Source of the DNA: Dendrolimus kikuchii
Taxonomy: Eukaryota; Arthropoda; Insecta; Lepidoptera; Lasiocampidae
Direction: 5' to 3'
Assembly: GCA_019925095.2 (NCBI GenBank)
Contig: CM034394.1
Location: 24,662,272 to 24,726,271 of the forward strand
Length of the DNA stretch: 64,000 nucleotides
This document shows, one piece after another, positions 10,896 through 21,120 of the stretch; position 1 is the stretch's first letter, and each line of letters starts with the position of its first letter. The notes beneath the pieces are model-generated. The model ran no database searches. It was not told where the DNA came from and saw only the letters and a list, made by a program, of their open reading frames with translations. The translations under genes and the position numbers were made by a program.

Positions 10896-11179
10896 TCTGT
10901 GAGAGTGTGATATCATACCCACCGAGCCGGCCCAAGAGCTGTAATCAAATCAATTTTGATCATAGCACGTCAAAAATGTGTATCACTTAAGTAGTTTTCC
11001 AGGTGTTTTTCGTGTTAAACACTTTTTTACAGTGCCGTATCCAAATTATTGAAATACCTAACACGTTTATCATTTCTGCGTAATCCTCCATAATTTGTAG
11101 GCTGTCATGCATTTTGCTTGATTTATTTAACAATTGCTTTTGCTTGATTTATTTTCAAATGCCTTGAGCTATGCACAGA
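10896..11179. other. No recognised feature
   Basis: AT-rich with TTTGCTTGATTTATTT repeated near 11110-11150. Nothing else stands out. Confidence 0.45.
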
Positions 11180-11400
11180 AATTAAAATGGAAATGGCCAG
11201 GTCATATAATAAGACTTACAGACCAGAGATGGATCGTAAAACAACTCTATGGACAGGACCACGAGGCAAGAGGGGTAGACCATTGATGCGTTGGGAAGAG
11301 GACATAAAAAATTTCCCGGCCCCAACTGGTATCAAATAGCCCAGGACAGAGACAGATGGTTGTCTTTGGAGGAGGCCTTTATCCAATCTGGGATTATTAC
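11180..11400 (+). pseudogene. RTE-like ORF2 C-terminus, decayed
   Basis: Across frames the plus strand reads KWKWPGHIIRLTDQRW, then GPRGKRGRPLMRWEEDIK, and AQDRDRWLSLEEAFIQSG. This is the C-terminal WAGH ... GKRGRP..RW.DDI ... DR..W..LEEAF pattern of RTE-type proteins. A stop and frameshifts separate the blocks. It is a different lineage from the R-family with the GTAT tail. Confidence 0.75.
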
Positions 11401-11953
11401 ATACATATTACAAATTTCGTCGAATTATTGCATCCCACATTGCTAATTAACTTCTCTTTTTTTTTTTAATTACTTTATGTTTGGAACTTAATAGCTATTA
11501 AAGCCTTATATATTTTTTTTTCTTTTTCTTTAAATTAATTATATTATAGTTTATTCAAACTACAAAATATTAAATTGCATGTAGTGTTTGCCTATAAGTG
11601 ATTACTGCATTTGTCATGTCTTTTTTCTTTTTTATAAAACAATGTACATCCTTTGTATTAGTGCAAGTAATTGTTGGTAAAAGAAGTGAAATTGGACTCT
11701 TAGCTTAAATATTATTCGTGTAATGAATCATAAAGCCCATAACACAAGGGTGGCAACATTAATAGCGTAATCATGCCAGACAAAGGCGCCCTCGGCTGGA
11801 ATGATCGATGACCGAAAAGCGATCGACCGGAAATATCGATTCATTCATTCATTCGTTCACTATGATAGGCTCCTTTATCGTGAAGTAGAACTGCTTATTA
11901 ACATGACGTCATGCGTGAATATAGGTACAGGTTGCTAAAAAAATAAGTAGATC
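11401..11953. other. No recognised feature; CATT simple repeat near 11842
   Basis: T-rich tracts and a short (ATTC)n run near 11840-11857. No gene or recognised repeat. Confidence 0.45.
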
Positions 11954-11956
11954 TAA

Positions 11957-12505
11957 GGGCTACAGCACACTAGCTAATTTAGCATCGGGCATTTTGCGAC
12001 TGCATCGCGTTTTAGCGACTCTCTGCGTTCGATCGCGGTATCAAAATCGCGCGTCATGCTGCGTCATTCGCGACTTTCTGCGTTCGAACGCAGTATCGAA
12101 AACGCGCGTTTTAGCGACTGCTCAGATGCTGGATTGCGTCGGCTGTAGTGTTATCTATAGTTTTCCGATTTGTAACTTTGATTACTTATGTCTGTGATTT
12201 GCAATGATATTGCAGTATTCTGTAATCTGTGGTTTTGTTTACTTAATTAGTGTAGTTTCGTCAAAATCTAGCGCAACACTGAGAGTCAAGCCGTGTTCAG
12301 CAGATGCCAAATCGATGCTAACGGCATCCGAATGTGTGCGGATTGTAGCGTTCAGCTACTGTGTCGCGCTTCTAAAAAGCGACTCAATCTCCGCGTTTGG
12401 CGTTTTTAAGTGTGCGGTGTGGAGTGTTCGGTAGCCGCATTTAGCTTCTAAAAAGCGACTAGTCGCCGATCGTCGGTGCTAAAAGTAGCTAGTGTGCTGT
12501 GGCCC
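11957..12505. mobile_element. Non-autonomous TIR DNA transposon, 549 bp, TAA target duplication
   Basis: Terminal inverted repeats gggctacagcacactagcta (left) and the complement of gggccacagcacactagcta (right) differ at one base. TAA flanks both ends (11954-11956, 12506-12508). A 3-bp TAA/TWA duplication and GGGC-type ends are known for PIF/Harbinger elements, so I infer that superfamily. Inside are two partial repeats 55 bp apart (GCGACTCTCTGCGTTCGA at 12015 and a one-mismatch copy at 12070) and several AAAAGCGACT motifs. No transposase frame remains. Confidence 0.8.
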
Positions 12506-12509
12506 TAAT

Positions 12510-13136
12510 AACTCTAGCAACCCCACCGTGAAACGTGAAAAAAGAAATTTGCAATATTGACAATTACAGACGCTGAGATTAAGCTTATCATAAATATTAA
12601 AACCAATTAAATGGTTTTACATGTCTATACAATCTTCTTAAACAAGATATAAAATTAAACAAGTTTTATCTAAGTAATACTAAACTTTATTTTATTTTTT
12701 TATTTTTTTGTAGACCCGGGTGTCTCCGTCTTGGGGCATGACAGAGGTACTCTTTTCGTGTATTATTTTTGCTATTTATAGGTTCTATTTTTTCCTATCT
12801 CTTTATAGCTACTTATATTCCGTGCAAAAAACTACTACAGGATTTTAGGTGTGTGGGTGCGGGTGAATTGGATGCTGTGGTGGGTTTGTTCAGGTAATGG
12901 TTTGGGTGGGTAGGTTTGAGTGATACTGGAAGGTTGGTATTGGATGTTGGGTCGGGTTGGTTTTGGTTGGGATGGGTTGGTGCAGTGTTTTTTCTTTTCT
13001 CCTTTTTACAAATTCTTATATTCTATATTACAATTTTCTTACTTGCTAATTACGCTAATTTTGATGGCCTAAAATTTTTTATACATATCGTATTTTTGAC
13101 ATGCTAAACTTTATTGTCAAATAGTTAAACATCATT
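12510..13136. other. Unassigned; GT-rich tract at 12845-12990
   Basis: The + strand at 12845-12990 is strongly G/T biased with many GGG and GGTTGG groups, flanked by T-rich DNA. No protein domain can be seen in the small frame at 12916-13107. No repeat family was matched. Confidence 0.6.
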
Positions 13137-13240
13137 TTCTATGGAAGTCTGTTCTGCGACTTTGAAAAGGTAACATGTGCTCGTGGAAGTTTAATAAATC
13201 ATTTTGAAATTTGGCGAATGTTTTCATACTACTACTGTAC
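13137..13240 (+). repeat. Unclassified repeat shared with 26632-26745
   Basis: Shares in order GTCTGTTCTG, TTTGAAAAGGT, ACATGTGCTCGTGGAA and GGCGAA with the copy at 26.6 kb in the same orientation. No coding potential was seen and the family is not recognised. Confidence 0.7.
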
Positions 13241-13284
13241 TTATACTACAAACGCCATTTTAGTTCTTAATATACTTTACCAGC

Positions 13285-13935
13285 TGCGCCCCGCGGTTTC
13301 ACCTGCGTGGTGATGGAAGATCGTTATATTTTTGATAATTCACACTATATCTTTATAAATTATAGCCTATGTGTTATTCTGGTGTTTAGGTTATGTTATT
13401 GTAAAGTTTCATTAAAATCCATTTAGTAGTTTTTGCGTGAAAGAGTAACAAACATACATCCATACGTTCTTACAAACTTTGGCGTTTATAATATTACTAG
13501 GATCGGATGTGCTATTCTGATGTGTAAGCTGTATTATTGTAAAGTTTCATTAAAATCCATTCAGTAATTTTTGCGTGAAAGAGTAACAAACATACCTCCA
13601 TACATTGATACATTCTTACAAACTTTGGCGTTTGTAATATTACTAGGATAGGATGTGTTATTCTGATGTGTAAGCTATATTATTGTAAAGTTTCATCAAT
13701 ATCCATTCAGTAGTTTTTGCGTGAAAGAGTAACAAACATACATCCATACGTTCTTACAAACTTTGGCGTTTATAATATTACTAGGATCGAATGTATTATT
13801 CTGATGTGTAAGCTATATTATTGTAAAGTTTCATCAAAATTCATTCAGTAGTTTTTGCGTGAAATAGTAACAAACATACCTCCATACATCCATACGTTTT
13901 ACAAACTTTGGCGTTTGTAATATTACTAGGACTAG
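13285..13935 (+). repeat. E-type repeat with 3' unit tandemly amplified four times
   Basis: The head (cagctgcgccccgcggtttc) occurs once. The 3' part, from TATTCTG.TGT to TAATATTACTAGGA, is then present four times, with units starting at 13371, 13509, 13655 and 13793 (spacing 138, 146 and 138 bp). Each unit has GTAAAGTTTCAT, CATTCAGTA, GAAAGAGTAACAAACATAC and ACAAACTTTGGCGTTT. A single-unit relative is at 58612-58825. Confidence 0.9.
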
Positions 13936-14376
13936 GACTAGGAGTACAGTTCATTAAAATATAAGACATACAACATTTTGGTAATTATGCCTTTAATAGT
14001 TCCGCTAACACAGTGTAAAATTAACATCAGTGGTCAAACTAATTACAGTACCAACTGTCGGTAAATAATGCCGACGTGAAATCTTCTTGCAAAAATACTA
14101 CAGTAGCCATATTAATTGACCAAATTCTTTCAAAATTACACGCTGCCATTATTACCTTTGAATTATTGTAAAAAAAAATCCTTTGAATTATTCTTAAATC
14201 TTAAATTGTGATTACTAAGAGTTCTCGAAAGTCATTAACTGATGGTATTTTATCACTTAAAAATTTGTACCGTTCTACCTCTGTTCGTTTTTCAATCAAT
14301 TAGTTTCATTTATTTTCCAGAACGGTAAATATTGCTTAATTAAATAGACAAATTACCTTCGTAAAACATTTTATAA
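13936..14376. other. No recognised feature
   Basis: AT-rich with no ORF or repeat of note. Confidence 0.45.
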
Positions 14377-14380
14377 ATAT

Positions 14381-14887
14381 TGTTACGAGTTTACCGGGAC
14401 TTGAATAAAAATGCCGTTGAAATTATTATAGAGTTTATTAGAACTATACAAACACGTATAACACAAGTACAAATATAACCGAACACAACAAATCCAAACG
14501 TAATGCAGAAGGTCGTAATTTAATAAAACGCGCAAAGTCCGTCACTAATAGATTACCGAATGTACACACGTCTCGCTTCGATCGTGGTTCTCGCTCGACT
14601 ACCTCCCCCTCAATCAGGTCATCGTTTTATACTGCACAAATGCAATGTGCCCGTAGCTAAGTCGACTTAATCCGCCACACCTGGCTGATGACTCGGCCGC
14701 AGACAGCCATAAAAGAGTACAATAAAACAATGGGCTGTTTTCTAGAAACGTATGCCAATCAATAAGTAGACAAAATAAGACGATCATAAAAGAGTTACAA
14801 TTAGTTTAAATGCCGACAGGTAATAAAATGTGTTTTGTTTCAGATATGCAGGTGGATTTTGTTTTTGTCGGGACCTGAGTTGTAACA
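14381..14887 (-). mobile_element. L-family solo LTR (507 bp), reverse
   Basis: Begins tgttacgagtttaccgggac and ends gacctgagttgtaaca, with an exact ATAT duplication at 14377-14380 and 14888-14891. The reverse TATA block TCGTTTTATACTGCAC lies near 14625. It has its own target duplication, so it is not the partner LTR of the copy at 10420. Confidence 0.92.
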
Positions 14888-15084
14888 ATATAGTCCTCAA
14901 CAAATTTTATATTAGCTGTAGAAGGCAATGTAATCCCTATTTTTATATAAAAAGCCGTCTCTTGTACATTTGTTTGCTAACTAAGAGTACCTATAAGGTT
15001 TGTACTGAATTATACATACATTTATGTTATTTTAGATCATCAAGGGCATTTATTAAATGAGTCTATCTTGTACTAAAATATAAA

Positions 15085-15320
15085 GCTGAAGAATTTGTTT
15101 GTTTGTTTGCTCGAACGCGCTAATCTCAGTAACTACTGATTTGATAAATTCTTTCAGTGTTAGATAGCTCATTTATCGAGGAAGGCTATAGGCTATATAA
15201 TATCACGCTAAGACCAATAGGAGCGGAGCACCAATGAAGAATGTTTCAAAATCGGGGGGTTTTTTTAACTTACTTTTTTTACTATTTCACGCAGACGAAG
15301 TCGCAGGCAGAAGTTAGTTT
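15085..15320 (-). repeat. E-type repeat, reverse orientation
   Basis: Shares TTTGTTTGTTTGCTCGAACG, CTTTCAGTGTTAGATAGC, AGACCAATAGGAGCGGAGCA and ACGCAGACGAAGTCGCAGGC with the copy at 10085-10319. Ends aagttagt, the reverse of the ACTAGC-type start with changes. Confidence 0.75.
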
Positions 15321-15730
15321 AATATATAAGCACCATAATCTTGTATTCTAGGCAAACATTGCACTTATTAGTACGATTTATTTTGTAATGCACTGCTATA
15401 GGTAGATACATATAGAGAATGACTTTAAACTTTTTGCCGAGTTATTTAAAAAAAAAATCTTAAATATAACTGCACCTTAAAATACTACATTTAAAGTTCC
15501 CGCCAAAAACTCAGTCATATTTTGAAATGAAAAGGAACTACAACATGAGTGAAGTACGAAAAACCGTTTCAAAAATAACGTAAAATTCATTAAAAAAAAA
15601 TGTTTGTGTGCAGTTCACACACAATACATGTGAAACTTCTGAGAATATAGAGGCGAATATAATTATATTTACAAACCTTAGCAGACAAGAGCGAGGAGGT
15701 TACGAAAATTTCTGTACTATAAATACTACC
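15321..15730. other. No recognised feature
   Basis: AT-rich. No ORF with recognisable domain. Confidence 0.45.
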
Positions 15731-15734
15731 AAAA

Positions 15735-15960
15735 TGACCAAATAATAATCGACAGACAAACACACACATTGTTTATCCCTAAGCTAAGCAAATTATGCTT
15801 GTATTATGGGTAATATACAATGGACCACTCTGGCGCTGATCCCAGACATCCAGATCATAGCAAAAAAAAAAAGAAAATTCGTTTCCAAAATTTACCATGT
15901 CTGGAATCAAACCCGGAGTCTCTGGGTTCTAGCAAGTGCGGCCGGCTAAGACTTAGATCA
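15735..15960 (-). repeat. S2 tRNA-related SINE, reverse
   Basis: Plus strand contains ggaatcaaacccggagtctc, the complement of a pol III B-box, preceded by CGTTTCCAAAATTTACCAT and CCCAGACATCCAGATCATAG. The copy at 33455-33660 shares this order. The head lies at the right end on the minus strand. It is different from S1. Confidence 0.65.
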
Positions 15961-16002
15961 AAAATAACCAAAATGACGAAAATAGCAAATCACAAAAAAA
16001 TA

Positions 16003-16141
16003 TGAACAGACAAGCGTGCATGACAAGAGTTATGAATGTCAAAGAAGCAAGTGAGGTGTGTAAGAATAAGCCTGAATGGCCCTCTGTTGATCGTGCCTAG
16101 TCCGCAAGGGAACTGGCGTGAAGTTATGTATGTATTTATGT
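16003..16141 (+). mobile_element. R-family RTE 3' end, 139 bp
   Basis: Starts at GAACAGACAAGCGTGCATGA and ends gaagttatgtatgtatttat. Flanks carry an A-rich near-duplication, acaaaaaaata (15992) versus acaaaaaaaata (16142). An in-frame TAG replaces one codon near the C-terminus. Confidence 0.85.
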
Positions 16142-16486
16142 ACAAAAAAAATACTTAGGTTTTTTTTTCATTTATTCCATGCACTTACAATTCGCAACGA
16201 TTCTAAAGAAGTTTCACTTCAAAAATACCATTTTCTCCGGATCGAAATACAATAGTAGGAACCCTGCTACATAATTATGAGTTATGCACGACATTTCGAC
16301 ATGCCCCGTGCAACCTGTCCTCTGTATTATTTTGTACAAGCTCATTCAGCTTTGATGGTTGACATTGATTACCCATGATTACTCGAGTGGTGAAATAAAA
16401 ATGAATTCGTAACAGGTTAATTTTTAACTTTGAAGTACTATCTGATAACAATGTTGTCAATAAATGAACTGGACGTACTTTTCTAT
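16142..16486. other. No recognised feature
   Basis: AT-rich, with a short block CGCAACGATTCTAAAGAAG that recurs near 48782. No family defined. Confidence 0.45.
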
Positions 16487-16670
16487 GTTATTGGTCCAAT
16501 GACCTAGTTTCAAATTCTAATCGGAACACATCATGCACAATCACATGTCTAATTTACCTCGCATAATATGCGTATTGTTAGTTAACACATCCTCTGACAG
16601 TGAAGGAATATCATCACAATGAAACTCGCACATCGACGTAACCGATTCGTGAAACCCGGCAATTTGTTCT
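16487..16670 (+). repeat. S1 SINE, diverged copy
   Basis: Recognisable order: TTTCAAATTCTAATCGGAAC (decayed B-box region), AGTGAAGGAATATCATCACA, CTCGCACATCGACGTAACCG and AAACCCGGCAA. The promoter boxes are mutated. Confidence 0.65.
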
Positions 16671-16935
16671 GAACAAGGCTGACGGTTATACCGTCAGTTT
16701 TCTAAAAATCGGAAGGCTTGAGTAGAATAAACCGTTAAAAGTCAAAGTTTAGTTATTTCTTAAACATGAGTATTTATATATCAGACTAGGCATGATGGTA
16801 TAAGAGTAAAGGTGCATCGTGTTTGGCCAGTTAGGCATAGACATGTTTTAATAATAAATATAATTAAATGTCCTACAAACAATGTCATAATAATAGCCCA
16901 AATAGAATGTCATAAAAAAATTAATAATAATAATA

Positions 16936-16965
16936 CTATACTAATCCCGCAGGGGATTAGTATAG
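16936..16965. repeat. Hairpin-forming inverted repeat
   Basis: ctatactaatccc (16936-16948) and its exact complement (16953-16965) are separated by 4 bp. The central CCCGCAGGGG recurs after the poly-A at about 17346-17356, so it may be the left target duplication of the LINE copy between. Confidence 0.85.
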
Positions 16966-17345
16966 CAGACATTTGATCTAGAACAAAGGTGGAAGACGTG
17001 TTAAAGAAAATAAGTTAAAATGGCGATGGACAGGACATATGACAAGGGAAAGTAGAATGAAATGGACTAAAATTATAACAGAACGGCAGCCACGTGGTGG
17101 CAAAAGAAAAAGAGGCAGACAAGCTAAAAGATGGACAGATGATATCAAGTTGATCGGAGGGACAACCTGGTCTAGAAAACCTACCAATAGAGAAGAATGG
17201 AAGCTGCTGGAAGAGGCCTATGTGTCACTGGACACGCTGAGCACTGCACCGGGAAACCCGATGTATTAGATTTAAGTTAAAACAATTTGCTATTGTATGT
17301 AAAATCATTGTTTAGTTTCAGCAATAAAGACTATTAAAAAAAAAA
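16966..17345 (+). pseudogene. RTE-like ORF2 C-terminus with A-rich tail
   Basis: From about 17003 the frame reads KWRWTGHMTRESRMKW, GGKRKRGRQAKRWTDDIK and REEWKLLEEAYVSL, then a stop at 17267-17269 and a 3' UTR ending AATAAAGACTATTAAAAAAA. This is the C-terminal, non-catalytic region of RTE-type endonuclease/reverse transcriptases (GKR.RGR...RW.DDI). The reverse transcriptase itself is missing by 5' truncation. The A tail differs from the GTAT tail of the R-family, so it is another lineage. The open frame is intact for about 90 codons. Confidence 0.8.
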
Positions 17346-17359
17346 ACCCGCAGGGGGGC

Positions 17360-17545
17360 TTTATGGGGAAGCGTGTGAAGTGTGAAGAAGGTGAGTAGCG
17401 ACACCTCGTACCTGACTCCGAGGGTCAAGGCAAGGCACTCGCCTCCATGCTTATCTTAGCCAGCCGGCACGGAGTGGAGATCGCTAGAGCTAAGACTCAA
17501 GCTCCAGGGGTGAACCTGCAGCCCACCTCTCTCTACACCCCTTAG
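17360..17545 (+). pseudogene. Retroelement ORF fragment (gag-like), end of frame
   Basis: Frame 17435-17545 reads ALASMLILASRHGVEIARAK, then TQAPGVNLQPTS and a stop. The minus strand at 29930-30060 encodes a related segment (VEIVRAKTQAL ... VNLQPTS). The sharing shows that it is a mobile ORF end. I cannot name the element; a gag-like first ORF of a non-LTR element is my best guess. Confidence 0.55.
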
Positions 17546-18150
17546 CCACTCACACCCATGTTGCCCCTGTCTTCTCATTTTGATTTGTCCAGTCGGTGGC
17601 TGTATAACCGAAATCAGTTGAGAGAAATGCTATTATTACTTTCAGCGCAAGAAATAAGCAACGTAAAATTTGCAAATTAATTATACTACGACCTCGACAC
17701 TGGTGTTATTAATATACTTAAAACCTTATGACTCATTGTCAGATAAACCCAATTTTATAGAATCCATTACCACAGAACTGTCAAGAGATCATTCATCATT
17801 GTGATGACGGACAGACATATCATTTTTTTTTATAATAAAACTATGCATTTTAATTCACATTGACTCATCAGCTGTGGTTATTTTGAAATGTATTTTAAAT
17901 TAGCACTTATTATTTGACTTCACACGTGTAAGCTACCGCCTGTTTACGCTTTGGTTCAATTTTTATAAACAAAATTTTGAGCACAATTGGTGTATCAGAA
18001 TTGGAAGGACAGAAGGAACTCACCGGATCTTCTTCCAAATGTTTTATACGGGACAGTTCTTCTATGTTATTATATTTTGTATATCGTATGGCCACTATTA
18101 TTGAGTCGGATTGAGTTTAGAGTGTTTGTATCATTACACAATTTACTTTT
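17546..18150. other. No recognised feature
   Basis: AT-rich with no supported gene or repeat family. Confidence 0.5.
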
Positions 18151-18152
18151 TT

Positions 18153-18370
18153 TTATTGCAGGAGATCAGCAGACAGGCAGACGGCCCACTATGATGGAAA
18201 GCGGTTACCATCGCCTATAATTATTTGCAACACCAAAGTTGCTACAAATGCGCTGCTGCTCTCTTAAGGGAAACTGTAACCTGGTCATTAATGCCGGAAC
18301 ACAACTCAAGGTTGGTTGTTATGGCGACATACTTTAGACCAGGGGTGGTAGAAATCCAGTCGGGCAAATG
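18153..18370 (-). repeat. A-family copy, lacking its 5' third
   Basis: Runs from ttattgcaggagatcagcag to GTCGGGCAAATGCG, where it stops abruptly. It is head-to-head with the next A copy, only about 20 bp apart. Confidence 0.85.
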
Positions 18371-18387
18371 CGTGCGCAGAGGCGTTA

Positions 18388-18692
18388 TATCCGTGCAGGA
18401 ACGGAGAAAGAATACAATTTCTTGCGGCCATGTGATCTGTCGTAAGAGGCGATAAAATAACCCACAGCCAGGTGGTAGGGCATTTGCCCGACTGGATGAC
18501 TACCACCCCTGGTCTAAAGTATGTCGCCATAACAAGCTTGAGTTGTGTTCCGGTATTAGTGACCAGGTTCCAGTCTCCCTTAAGAGAGCAGCAGCGCATT
18601 TGTAGCACCTTTGGTGTTGCAAATGTCCATAGGCGATGGTAACCGCTTTCCATCAAGTGAGCCGTCTGCCTGTCTGCTGAACTCCTGCAATA
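18388..18692 (+). repeat. A-family SINE-like repeat, full length
   Basis: Starts tatccgtgcaggaacggaga and ends ctcctgcaataaaaaaaaac. Together with 18153-18370 it forms a large inverted repeat that could fold back on itself. Confidence 0.88.
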
Positions 18693-19028
18693 AAAAAAAA
18701 CTCCTTATTGAAACATTTTAGAATGCATGTGTTTATTTTTCAAGCCTTAAATTTATATATAATATCATTTCTTGTTTCTTCATGTCACTTGAAAGAAAAA
18801 TTGGTCAAGCGAATTTTATTTATTATGATTTCGCTATTAAGTATATACATTATAAAATAATCCACAACACCCCTAACACGTTTCAAAGCGGTATACATAG
18901 AATAGGAAGTAGATTTAATTGTTGACTCATATGTATGACCTTCAAAAAACTTTCTCAAGCGCAACTAGTTTGAACAAAACTTTTCAATTTGAATTTGGAT
19001 TTTTTTTACAAAACTCATCGTTAGAACA
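18693..19028. other. No recognised feature
   Basis: AT-rich. Nothing found. Confidence 0.45.
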
Positions 19029-19268
19029 ATTGGACGTAGTTTAGCAGAAACGACCTAACACACAAAAAGTAGTTTTTTGAGTTATTGAGGTTTTAAGTTT
19101 AGACAAAAATTCGTCGTTCGTCGTTTTAGTTGTTCGTGCCTACCCCGGAAGGGAACTGGCGTGAAGTTATGTATGTATGTATGTAAGTTTAGACAAAAAT
19201 TGCTGGTATATACAACTCATTTTTGACCACAATGTGGGTTGAGTCCTTTCTGCTAAACTACGTCCAAT
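19029..19268. mobile_element. Small TIR element (MITE-like), split by an R-family insertion
   Basis: Perfect 22-bp terminal inverted repeats: left attggacgtagtttagcaga plus AA (19029-19050), right its complement (19247-19268). Without the R insertion (72 bp plus one 18-bp duplication) the unit would be 150 bp. No transposase and no clear target duplication were seen, so the superfamily is open. Confidence 0.75.
19094..19201 (+). mobile_element. R-family RTE insertion of only 72 bp with 18-bp target duplication
   Basis: The duplication taagtttagacaaaaatt is exact at 19094-19111 and 19184-19201. Between them lies the last part of the R-family (GTTCGTGCCTACCCC ... gaagttatgtatgtatgtat), preceded by about 18 bp (CGTCGTTCGTCGTTTTAG) not in the family. 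Severe 5' truncation is normal for target-primed reverse transcription. Confidence 0.93.
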
Positions 19269-19438
19269 TATTATTAGAGATTGAAGTCAAATTGAAATAA
19301 AACCGAATAAGGCTGTATATTATTGTTTTTCCGTAACAAAACTTTATAAATAATCAGAAATAGTCTTTTAATTCGCTACCCGTAGCAATAAGAGAATTGA
19401 CAAAAAGAAAATTAAAATTAAAATTACATTCATGGCTG

Positions 19439-19823
19439 ATGGAAAAGTAATACCGAAGTAAGAAAGAGAGTTGGTCTGAAAGAGAGTGTCGGGGTGAAGG
19501 TAAGGAAAGGAATGCTTCGGTGGTTCGGGCATGGGGAAAGAATGCATGATGAAAGAATGACTAAACAGATATACAACGCAAAAGTGGATGGATGCAGAAG
19601 TCGTGAAAGGCCACGACAAACCTTCCATGATCAAATTGATCGTGTACTAGCAGAAGGTGATGTCAGGAGCATTAAGAACAGACGAGCGTGCATGACAAGA
19701 GTTATGAATGTCAAAGAAGCAAGTGAGGTGTGTAATAATAAGCCTAAATGGCGCTCTGTTGCTCGTGCCTACCCCGCAAGGAAACTGGCGTGAAGTTATG
19801 TATGTATGTATGTATGGAAAAGT
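19439..19823 (+). mobile_element. R-family RTE 3' fragment with 10-bp target duplication
   Basis: The element is 19449-19813, flanked by exact atggaaaagt (19439-19448, 19814-19823). Encodes the C-terminal MLRWFGHGERMHDERMTKQI and ends ARAYPARKLA then stop, GTAT tail. 5' truncated; the frame is open but lacks catalytic parts. Confidence 0.92.
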
Positions 19824-19984
19824 GTTTTTATGACATTAGGGATTTTATTAGGTAAATATTATATTGATATTTTTGCCTCTGACATCTGATTTATACTATT
19901 TTGTTGTCATTCTTTTAATTCTGTATTTAATATATAATTATTCAAATTGTGTTTATAAATTTAGAACTGATATAATTTTTAAAA

Positions 19985-20180
19985 TTGACATATGTACCCA
20001 AATATTTATATGACCATGTTAAACTACAAGATGGATGGTACAGATGTAAAGGTAGACCAAAAAAAAGATGGATGGATTGTGTGAAGGATGATATGATGAT
20101 TTGTGGTGTGACAGAAGATGTATGTCAGAATAGAGGAGCGTGGAAGGAAAGGACATATTGCGCCGACCCCAATTAATTGG
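19985..20180 (+). pseudogene. RTE-like ORF2 C-terminus, another lineage
   Basis: Plus strand reads DGWYRCKGRPKKRWMDCVKD, then GVTEDVCQNRGAWKERTYCA and DPN stop. The order GRPKKRW.D.VK ... W.....YCADP is the known ending of many RTE-like endonuclease/reverse transcriptases. It lacks the RT domain. Distinct from the R-family ending (AYPARELA). Confidence 0.75.
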
Positions 20181-20519
20181 AATATGGTGAAAGAAAAGAG
20201 AGTTTACGTCAAATACAGTGAGACCTTTGTTTACCTTCTTTGTACAACTATTTATTACCAGTATTTCTACAAATATAGATTCATTCTTTTATTCATAGAA
20301 AAATCGATTTGTGCATTCGACACATCTGACGATGATTATTATACTGAAATTCATATTGCCAAAAAAATGCAAAAGAAATGAGATCAACACTGTCTCACCT
20401 TCGGAGTTGAAATTCTCAGAATACATTAAGCTTAACTTAGTTTGACAGCAATATCGTATATGCTGACATATAGTTAATTAGTGAATCATTATTTAAGAGC
20501 ATCTACCATTTTTTTTTGA
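20181..20519. other. No recognised feature
   Basis: AT-rich. Confidence 0.4.
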
Positions 20520-20930
20520 CGAGGGAAATCCGCTTCAGAATTCTCCGCCGCTATGTGTGGGATACGTCACGTTGGGATGGTCATAACAACTCCGAAGGAA
20601 TGCTCTATGACCACCAGAATTTGGAATACCAATTAAAAACACCTGGTGTTCCATTCTTGGTCTTATGTTACGGATAAGGGAAACCACTCCAATCTGCGTG
20701 CTCTGGCGTGGCCTCATGGGCTTCATCCACTGTCGGGAAGTATCAAGACCTAGCGTCTTCACTTCTCAATTCCTATGTAGAGTAATATGTGACTTTACCT
20801 AAGAGTAGAGAGATGGACGCGCATTGTCCACGGCATACTCTCATCTCGACGGCAGGCCCCCTGTGATGTTATGCGCTCTTATCTGTATGCTCTCTGTATG
20901 CATCCTTATCTTGGCGGCTTTAATTAATCA
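20520..20930. repeat. Degenerate copy of the GC-rich repeat seen at 51145-51525
   Basis: Shared motifs include TGCGTGCTCTGGCGTGGCCT (compare GCGTGCCCTGGTAGGCGTGG at 51.16 kb), CTTCATCCACTGTCGGGAAG, GAGAGATG.GCGCGCA, and CTCATCTCGACGGCA. The copy is rearranged and carries no open frame. Confidence 0.6.
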
Positions 20931-21029
20931 TTATACATACCATCAATAATCATTTCCCCAAAGGATACTCTATCCCATGCCCTATGTCAACGTTTTTAAC
21001 CCATCTTCTCTATCCCATCATTAAGGCTA

Positions 21030-21120
21030 GCAACGAGTTGGCATCGTATCTGGCATTGCAAAAGATTATAGGCGACGGTAATCTCCTTCCATAAAGTGGA
21101 CCGTCTGCGCAAAAAGATTA
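21030..21120 (+). repeat. A-family 3' fragment, degenerate
   Basis: GATTATAGGCGACGGTAATC and GGACCGTCTGCGC match the last part of the A-family with several changes. Confidence 0.65.

Noticed and set aside
13371..13935. CRISPR-like array
   Set aside because: The repeated units are 138-146 bp, adjoining, with no unique spacers, and the genome is eukaryotic.
10420..14887. Reverse LTRs at 10420 and 14381 as one element
   Set aside because: Both are bordered by their own ATAT repeats, and the interval contains unrelated elements and no polyprotein frame.
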